Assembly: GCA_964638815.1 (NCBI GenBank)
Contig: CAZXBB010000096.1
Location: 1-15,194 of the forward strand
From: CAZXBB01 sp964638815
Lineage (GTDB): Bacteria > Planctomycetota > Phycisphaerae > Phycisphaerales > SM1A02
Reading direction: 5' to 3'
DNA length: 15,194 nt
Shown: positions 6,890 through 11,696 of the stretch, piece by piece
How the letters are laid out: each line of letters begins with the position of its first letter
Position numbering within the stretch: position 1 is the first letter of the stretch
Translations under genes and position numbers: made by a program
The notes under the pieces: generated by a model
What the model saw: only the letters and a program-made list of their open reading frames with translations
Database searches by the model: none
What the model was told of the DNA's origin: nothing

Positions 6890-7584
6890 TGCGGATGATT
6901 CACGGGATCCTGATCGGCGCGTGGATCGTGATCGGTTTCAACGTGCTGGTCGCGTTCGGCGCGATCGGCGTGTTCGCCCGCATGGCGCCGGCCATCGCCG
7001 TCATCCTGGACCAGAACGATCGCTCCCTCGGCGCGTCGGAAGAGATGCTGGCGGCGCTGGCGCTGCGAGGAACGGACGCGGCGGCCGACGACGCGCTCCG
7101 CTCCCGCTTCGAGCAGGCCTTCGCCATCGCCTCCGGCAACGTCACCGAGCCCGAGGAGCCGGCGATCCTGGACCGGATCGACCGGCACGCGCCGGCCGCG
7201 TTTGCCGGCGACGTGGCGGCTCGCGAGCAGCTCGTCGCGGCGATCCGCGACCTCACGGCCGTCAATCGCGCGGCGATGGTGCGCGCCGACCGGCGGGCGG
7301 TCCAGCTCGGCCGCGCCGGCGGCTGGAGCGTCGCCCTCATGGCGGCTATCGCCTTCGCCGTCAGCCTCTCGCTCCTGCGCGCCCTGCGGCGGCAACTGAT
7401 CGCACCGCTCGAAGAGGTGCACGACGCCGTGACCTCGTTCTACCTGGGCGACCGGCAGCGGCGCTGCTTCCCCGAGCGCGCCACGCGCGAGCTGCGGGCG
7501 ATGTGCGACACGATCAACGCCATCCTCGATCGCAACGGCGCCATGCCGGAAGCCGGTCGCGCAGCATCCGGCAGTGAAGTGTGA
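6886..7584 (+). CDS. HAMP-domain membrane sensor protein without output domain
   Basis: Membrane protein of 232 aa laid out like the input half of a sensor kinase or chemoreceptor: TM1 at about 8-31, an extracytoplasmic helical region at 32-144 (four-helix-bundle type by length and heptad-like Ala/Leu spacing), TM2 at about 146-166, then a HAMP linker at about 165-216 (PLEEVHDAV ... LGDRQRR ... LRAMCDTINAIL). Only some 16 residues follow, so no kinase, cyclase or methyl-accepting domain is present, and the sequence beyond 7584 does not supply one on this strand. ATG 6886 overlaps the trkA stop (ATGA) and has AAGGAG eight bases upstream, so it is translationally coupled to the potassium genes. 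It may sense turgor, ions or envelope state for the channel, but that is inference from position. A piece of its 5' end (6909-6968) is duplicated at 14952-15011. Confidence 0.75.
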   Translation: MMRMIHGILIGAWIVIGFNVLVAFGAIGVFARMAPAIAVILDQNDRSLGASEEMLAALALRGTDAAADDALRSRFEQAFAIASGNVTEPEEPAILDRIDRHAPAAFAGDVAAREQLVAAIRDLTAVNRAAMVRADRRAVQLGRAGGWSVALMAAIAFAVSLSLLRALRRQLIAPLEEVHDAVTSFYLGDRQRRCFPERATRELRAMCDTINAILDRNGAMPEAGRAASGSEV

Positions 7585-7616
7585 TCCGGCGGCGCCCGGC
7601 GCACGGCTGCGGCGCG

Positions 7617-7940
7617 TCATCGGCCGATCGGCGCGGTGGACGCCGCGCAACGGGCCGGCATCGCCGGCAATCCGCTGCATGCGAGCGCCGCCTGGTCCGA
7701 GAGGAAGAACTTGCGGTCGGCGAACTCCTCGGCTGACCGCTGAGCGCGATAGCCGGACCGCTCCGCGATCTGGGCGACGGTACCAGTCACGTACGGCCGA
7801 TCCGCGAGCATCGTTTCGCGGTCGGCTGCTCCGACGTAGTTGTAAGCGAGATCGACCCAGAGGCGCGTCGGCGTTCCGAAGGCGAGGTTGAGGGGCGTAC
7901 CGCCCTTGAGCAATGGGGCGGCACGAAGGAGCTCTCGGCC
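7617..7940 (-). pseudogene. C-terminal remnant of an unidentified gene
   Basis: A minus-strand frame ending at TGA 7617-7619 encodes about 100 residues of natural-looking protein (GGTPLNLAFGTPTRLWVDL, YVTGTVAQIAERSGY, EFADRKFFLSDQAAL) with strongly G/C-rich third codon positions, unlike the shadow frames around it. Going upstream it runs into repeat sequence near 7920-7990 and turns into Arg/Ala/Pro-rich nonsense. No ATG with a ribosome-binding site is found. I read it as the 3' end of a gene whose 5' part was lost to the repeat patch. An unusual GTG or TTG start giving a small protein is possible. I do not recognise the family. Confidence 0.5.
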
Positions 7941-7990
7941 AAAGGAGCTCTCCTCGGCCAGACACCTTTCGGCCACCACACTTTTCCTTT
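7926..7990. repeat. Short irregular repeats of a CGGCC-anchored unit
   Basis: AAGGAGCTCTCGGCC (7926-7940) is followed by AAGGAGCTCTCCTCGGCC (7942-7959), then CCTTTCGGCC twice (7965-7974 and 7986-7995), the last running into the inverted module A. Spacing between CGGCC units is 19, 15 and 21 bp, so this is a degenerate local duplication rather than a CRISPR-like array. Confidence 0.7.
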
Positions 7991-8047
7991 CGGCCACGCA
8001 CGCGCACGCCGGTGACGAGGCCCACCCGAATCGCTGTATCACGCTGC
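7991..8047 (-). repeat. 57-bp inverted copy of the 3185-3241 repeat
   Basis: It matches the reverse complement of 3185-3241 with two mismatches. It begins only 7 bp past the stop codon of the zinc-ribbon gene, so the repeat sits right at the 3' end of the Hsp70 operon. Confidence 0.9.
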
Positions 8048-8053
8048 TGCGGT

Positions 8054-8320
8054 CTACGACGCGGGGCGGCAGACGCGGCAGAGGAGCGCGAGTTCGAGCG
8101 CCGGGCCGCACGCGTGCGCATCCGCGGCGGCGCGGGCGAGTCGATCGGCCTCGCGCCACCGCCTCGCGCGAAGCGCCTCGCGGGCGCGCCTGCGCAGTCG
8201 CCACGCCGCGGCGTGCACGCGCATCAACGGAGCCAGATCCGCGCCGCACCGGGAACACGTGCTGGTCCCGCGCCACGCCGCCCGGCAGACGGGGCACCCC
8301 GGGCCCGGTCGGCCGCGCAT
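8054..8320 (-). CDS. Small zinc-ribbon/TPR-like protein, last gene of the Hsp70 operon
   Basis: An 88-aa cytoplasmic protein. Residues ~9-25 have two Cys pairs (CPVC and CSRC), a zinc-ribbon pattern, followed by GADLAPLM and then Ala/Arg-rich helices (about 33-85: WRLRRRAREALRARRW, ADRLARAAADAHA) of TPR-like character. The start ATG 8320 shares its A with the TGA of the Hsp70 gene and has GAGGG seven bases upstream, so it is translationally coupled to Hsp70. Tiny zinc-ribbon plus helix proteins beside noncanonical Hsp70 genes look familiar to me from other bacteria, but I know of no assigned role; substrate adaptor or scaffold is a guess. Metal binding is inferred from the cysteines only. Confidence 0.75.
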   Translation of the reverse strand: MRGRPGPGCPVCRAAWRGTSTCSRCGADLAPLMRVHAAAWRLRRRAREALRARRWREADRLARAAADAHACGPALELALLCRVCRPAS

Positions 8321-10221
8321 CACCGACCCTCGACGAAGAACAGGAGCTCGCGCAGGGAAGAGCCCGCCGCGCCGATCGCGGCGAGCTCGCGGGACTCGAT
8401 CGCGATCTCGATCGCTTCGATCAGGTCGACGGCCTCGTCGCAATCATCCGCGTGGAGCGTGTCGAGGAGCTGTCTCGCCCGCTTCACGGCGGTGCGTGCG
8501 TCGTCAACAGCCCGGTGCAGGGGATCCTGATCCGTCCCCGCGCCCGTCCCCGCTCCCGTCCCCGCGCCCGCTCCCGCCGCCTCGCTCGCCGGCTCGGAGT
8601 CGCCTTCACTCCCGAGCCGAAGAGAGAACTCGTCGTCCATCAGCTCGGGTCCCCCGCTCAACACCGCGCGGTCGTCTTCACCCGTCTCCGGGCCCTCGTC
8701 CGCGGACGCCCCGACCAGCGCCGCGAGCCGTTGCCGGGCTGCCCCGAGCTCCGCTTCGCTGCGTCGCGTCGCGTCGTCGATCGTGACGTGTTTCGAGAGC
8801 GACGTGCGTTTCTCGACCGCAGTCACTTCGAGGATGCCGTCGAGATCGAGTTTCATCCGGCACAGGACCTCGTTCGGTCCGTCCATGTCGGCCAGACCGC
8901 TGACGAGGAACGACCCGACCGGAACGTTGCTCATGGCGTCGGGATCCTCCCCCTGGAAGATCTCGATCTCCACGGTCGTCTGGCCGTCGAACGTGGTGAA
9001 GAACCTCTCCGTGCGCGTGACGGGCAGCGGTGTGTTCCTCATGATGATCGGCTTGTAGCAGTAGGGGTACGGCTCACCGTCCTGGTCGCCCAGGTACGAG
9101 ACGCCGAAGGAGTACGGAGAGACGTCGACGAGGACGCGGTCCACCGCGCGCCCGGAGTGACGCGTGGCGAGGAGTCCCGCTCCCAGCGCGACGCACAGAT
9201 CGGGGTGAAGGTCCTGCCGGGGCCTCCGGCCCATGCGCTTCTCGAGGATCTGCGAGATGAGCGGCGTGCGCGTCGAGCCGCCGACGAGAAGGACCTCGTC
9301 GATCTCGCGGGGGGTCCGCCCCGCGTCCGCGAGCGCCTGCGAGACGCTCTCGAGCGTCGGCTCGACGAGCGGGCGGATCATGGCCTCGTACTCCTCCCGC
9401 GTGATCTCGACGTCGAGATGCAGGAGTCGGCCGCCCGTCTGGACCAGACCCTCCTCCCGCACGACCGCGAACGGCTCGAAGCTGAGCTCCGTCTTCGCGC
9501 GCTCGGCCGCGGCGCACAGCCGGACGTACGCCGCACGGTGCTCGCCTTGACGCAGGTCGACAGCGTGCTTGTCCATGAAGGCCTCGACGAGGCGGGCGAC
9601 CAGGAGCGCGTCGAAGTCATCACCGCCGAGCCGGACGTTGCCGTGGCTCGCGAGCACCTCGGTGACCTTGTCCTGAATGTGCACGATCGACACGTCGAAC
9701 GTACCGCCCCCGAGATCGTAAACCATGACCGTCCGGGCCTCGCGATCCTCCTGCGGATACGCGAGACTGGCCGCCGTCGGCTCGTTGACCAGCCGGACCA
9801 CCTCGAGCCCGGCAAGCTCGCCCGCCTCGCGCGTGGCCTGACGCTGCGCGTCCGAGAAATAGGCCGGCACCGTGACGACCGCGCGCGTCACGTCGGTGCC
9901 GAGCGTTTCGGCGGCCCGCCTCGTCAGCTCGCGGAGGATGAGCGCCGAGATCTCCGGGGGCGTGAATTCCCGGTCACCGAGACGGATCGGATCCGCGGTC
10001 CCCATGAGCCGCTTGACGCTCCGCACCGTCCGGTCGGGATGCAGCGCCCACTGGTTCCGCGCGGGGCGACCCACCAGCAGTTCGCCGGCGGGTGTCAGGC
10101 CCACGCACGACGGCAGCATGGGGCCGCCCGCTCCGCCGAGGACCCGAATCCGGCCGTCCTGATACGCCGCAACCTCCGAGTTCGTCGTCCCGAGGTCGAT
10201 GCCGATGATGGTCTCGCTCAT
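8320..10221 (-). CDS. Hsp70 (DnaK-like) chaperone, noncanonical paralogue
   Basis: ATP-driven cytoplasmic chaperone, 633 aa. The nucleotide-binding domain (~1-360) is intact: GIDLGTTNS at 7-15, Lys70, VNEPTAASLAY at 145-155 (catalytic Glu147), DLGGGTFDVSI at 169-179 and VLLVGGSTRTPLI at 310-322, so ATP hydrolysis is expected. The linker reads VLVDVSPYSFGV instead of VLLLDVTPLSLGI. The beta substrate domain (~375-485) is recognisable (RNTPLPV, FQGED, DLDGILEVTA) with a short Tyr/Pro-rich insert (GEPYPYCYKP). The lid is unusual: residues ~500-565 are acidic and low-complexity, with a GAGTG repeat at 551-562, followed by a short helical end (DARTAVKRARQLLDTL ... LRELLFFVEGR) and no DnaK-like tail. 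ATG 10221 overlaps the GrpE-like stop as ATGA. Neighbours supply J, GrpE-like, TPR and zinc-ribbon proteins, pointing to a dedicated machine rather than housekeeping DnaK. Confidence 0.93.
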   Translation of the reverse strand: MSETIIGIDLGTTNSEVAAYQDGRIRVLGGAGGPMLPSCVGLTPAGELLVGRPARNQWALHPDRTVRSVKRLMGTADPIRLGDREFTPPEISALILRELTRRAAETLGTDVTRAVVTVPAYFSDAQRQATREAGELAGLEVVRLVNEPTAASLAYPQEDREARTVMVYDLGGGTFDVSIVHIQDKVTEVLASHGNVRLGGDDFDALLVARLVEAFMDKHAVDLRQGEHRAAYVRLCAAAERAKTELSFEPFAVVREEGLVQTGGRLLHLDVEITREEYEAMIRPLVEPTLESVSQALADAGRTPREIDEVLLVGGSTRTPLISQILEKRMGRRPRQDLHPDLCVALGAGLLATRHSGRAVDRVLVDVSPYSFGVSYLGDQDGEPYPYCYKPIIMRNTPLPVTRTERFFTTFDGQTTVEIEIFQGEDPDAMSNVPVGSFLVSGLADMDGPNEVLCRMKLDLDGILEVTAVEKRTSLSKHVTIDDATRRSEAELGAARQRLAALVGASADEGPETGEDDRAVLSGGPELMDDEFSLRLGSEGDSEPASEAAGAGAGTGAGTGAGTDQDPLHRAVDDARTAVKRARQLLDTLHADDCDEAVDLIEAIEIAIESRELAAIGAAGSSLRELLFFVEGR

Positions 10222-11351
10222 GTCACCAATTCCCTTTCGTCGCTCGCCGGTACGGCGCCGGCCACCTTCACCCTGGCGATGCGCAGGACCTGATCGCGCC
10301 TCACGAAACCGGGCTCGTACATCTCCACGACGGTCCCCTCGGCGTGTGCGTCGTTCGACACGACGTCGACCACCGACATCGTGTGCGCGTCGAACGTCGC
10401 CCCGGCGCCATCGACGGGCGTGATGTCCATTCGCCCAAGCGCGTCGCGGAGGCGATCGAGCGTCATCGCGTACCCCTCGCGGAGGCTCTCGATCACGGCC
10501 CCCAGACGCGCGACCCGGTCGTCTTCACGACCGCGCCGCCACCACCCGCGCCGGCGTGTGGCCGCATGCGTCTCGACACCGGCGCTGCGACACGCCGCCA
10601 TGCCGCGCTGAAGCCGGGCGTACAGGTCGAACAAGACGTCGAGCGATTCGCGTTCGGCCTCGGCCGCGGCGCGCCGCGCGCCCGCGTCGCGACTCTCGCG
10701 CAGCCCGGCCGCAAGTTCGTCGAGCGCGGTGGCGAGCGTCTCCTGCCTCGCATCGATCCGGGAAAGGATCTCGCCGCATCCGGCCAGCGGCGTCAGTGAC
10801 GCGTCGAGGCGGCCGAACGCGCGACCCTGGAGCCGGATCTCCTCCGAGAGCGCCGTCATGGCCGTCCAGAGCGCCGCGCGATCGCACGCCGGCGCTTCCG
10901 CGTCGTCGGGAGTCAGCGCGATGTCGCCTCCGCCCGCCGGGCTGGCCGCGATGGCATCGAGGATGGCGGCGTCGATGCCCTCGGGCGGCGGTTCGTCCGC
11001 CAGGACACGGTCCAGCCAGGCCTCGAAGCGTCCGACGAGATCGGACCGGGTGTCCGCGTACAGCGCGTCTCCGGACGGCGAGCTCACGTGGGCGACACAT
11101 GACGCCTGCACGTCGCGGTCCCGCTCGTCCGGGGCGCTCGCGCCCGGCGGCTTCGGTTCGACGAGCGGCATGGCCGCGCGGGTTCCCGGTGCTTCCTCGC
11201 CTCCGGCCCTGTCGCCGGCCCCGTCGCCGGCCCCGTCGCCGACCCCGGCCGTCGCCGCGGGCACCTCGATCGCATCCTGCTTCCGTTCGCGCAGGCGACC
11301 CATCAGCTCGCGCACCCGGAACGCCACCGTCGTCAGTCGTTCGTGCGACAC
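10218..11351 (-). CDS. GrpE-like nucleotide-exchange factor with long N-terminal extension
   Basis: Predicted exchange factor for the adjacent Hsp70. The start is GTG 11351 (377 aa), preceded by GGGAGGGG with an 8-nt spacer; a longer frame exists upstream but is Arg-rich nonsense. Residues ~235-364 fit GrpE: a long helical stretch (LDVLFDLYARLQRGM), paired helices (VIESLREGYAMTLDRLRDAL) and the beta-wing (GATFDAHTMSVVDVV, then EGTVVEMYEPGFVRRDQVL). The usual GrpE is about 200 aa; the extra N-terminal part has a basic helix (~8-26), a Gly/Ala/Asp low-complexity linker (GVGDGAGDGAGDRAGG at 36-51) and a helix with EEIRLQGRAFGRLD (~170-183). The start overlaps the end of the J-domain gene by 19 bp, and the stop overlaps the Hsp70 start. 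Confidence 0.85.
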   Translation of the reverse strand: MSHERLTTVAFRVRELMGRLRERKQDAIEVPAATAGVGDGAGDGAGDRAGGEEAPGTRAAMPLVEPKPPGASAPDERDRDVQASCVAHVSSPSGDALYADTRSDLVGRFEAWLDRVLADEPPPEGIDAAILDAIAASPAGGGDIALTPDDAEAPACDRAALWTAMTALSEEIRLQGRAFGRLDASLTPLAGCGEILSRIDARQETLATALDELAAGLRESRDAGARRAAAEAERESLDVLFDLYARLQRGMAACRSAGVETHAATRRRGWWRRGREDDRVARLGAVIESLREGYAMTLDRLRDALGRMDITPVDGAGATFDAHTMSVVDVVSNDAHAEGTVVEMYEPGFVRRDQVLRIARVKVAGAVPASDERELVT

Positions 11352-11674
11352 GTTCGTATCCCCTCCCGGATGGCCGCGACCCAGGGGTCCGGTCCGACGA
11401 AGCGAAGCGAAGGTCCCGCGAGGAGCGACGTCAGCGGCGCGCGCGGATCCGCGTCGAACAGACTGAGCGCGCGTCGCACGGGATCGCGCAGGAGTTCGTA
11501 AGCCTCGCGCACGCGCTCGAAGCCGTCCGGGTCGACGTCCGGCGGATGGTCGACGACCCGGCGCACGTAGGCCGCCCGAACCTGCGGCTCGTCGCCGTCC
11601 ACCGCCACTGCGAGGATGGCGGCCGCCTCCTGCGGCGTCATTGAGTTTGGCTTCCAATCATCGATGCCCGTCAT
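11333..11674 (-). CDS. Short J-domain protein with an HPPD motif
   Basis: A 113-aa J-domain protein expected to deliver substrates to, and stimulate ATP hydrolysis by, the Hsp70 of this operon. ATG 11674 has AAGGAGGG ten bases upstream, a near-ideal site, and lies 22 bp after the stop of the TPR-like gene. Residues ~13-75 follow the J-domain plan: TPQEAAAILAV, YVRRVVDHPPD (36-46), then FERVREAYELLRDPVRRALSLFD (52-74). The loop that is normally HPD reads HPPD (His43, Pro44, Pro45, Asp46), so the essential His and Asp are kept with one extra Pro. There is no Gly/Phe-rich or zinc-finger region, and the last 40 residues are short and of unknown role. Partner specificity for the adjacent Hsp70 is inferred from the operon. 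Confidence 0.85.
   Translation of the reverse strand: MTGIDDWKPNSMTPQEAAAILAVAVDGDEPQVRAAYVRRVVDHPPDVDPDGFERVREAYELLRDPVRRALSLFDADPRAPLTSLLAGPSLRFVGPDPWVAAIREGIRTCRTND
11360..11367 (-). promoter_or_regulatory. Ribosome-binding site that sets the GrpE-like GTG start
   Basis: GGGAGGGG (read on the minus strand) lies inside the end of the J-domain gene, eight bases before GTG 11351. It is the best site near the point where the frame starts to look like protein. Confidence 0.6.
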
Positions 11675-11684
11675 GCCCGGCGCA

Positions 11685-11692
11685 CCCTCCTT
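11685..11692 (-). promoter_or_regulatory. Ribosome-binding site of the J-domain gene
   Basis: AAGGAGGG on the minus strand lies in the 22-bp gap between the TPR-like stop (11697-11699) and ATG 11674, and fixes the start of the J-domain protein against longer in-frame alternatives. Confidence 0.75.
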
Positions 11693-11696
11693 CGAG

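Noticed and set aside
7888..10293. 801-aa open frame on the plus strand over the Hsp70 gene
   Set aside because: Antisense shadow rich in Arg/Asp/Val; the Hsp70 motifs are on the minus strand.
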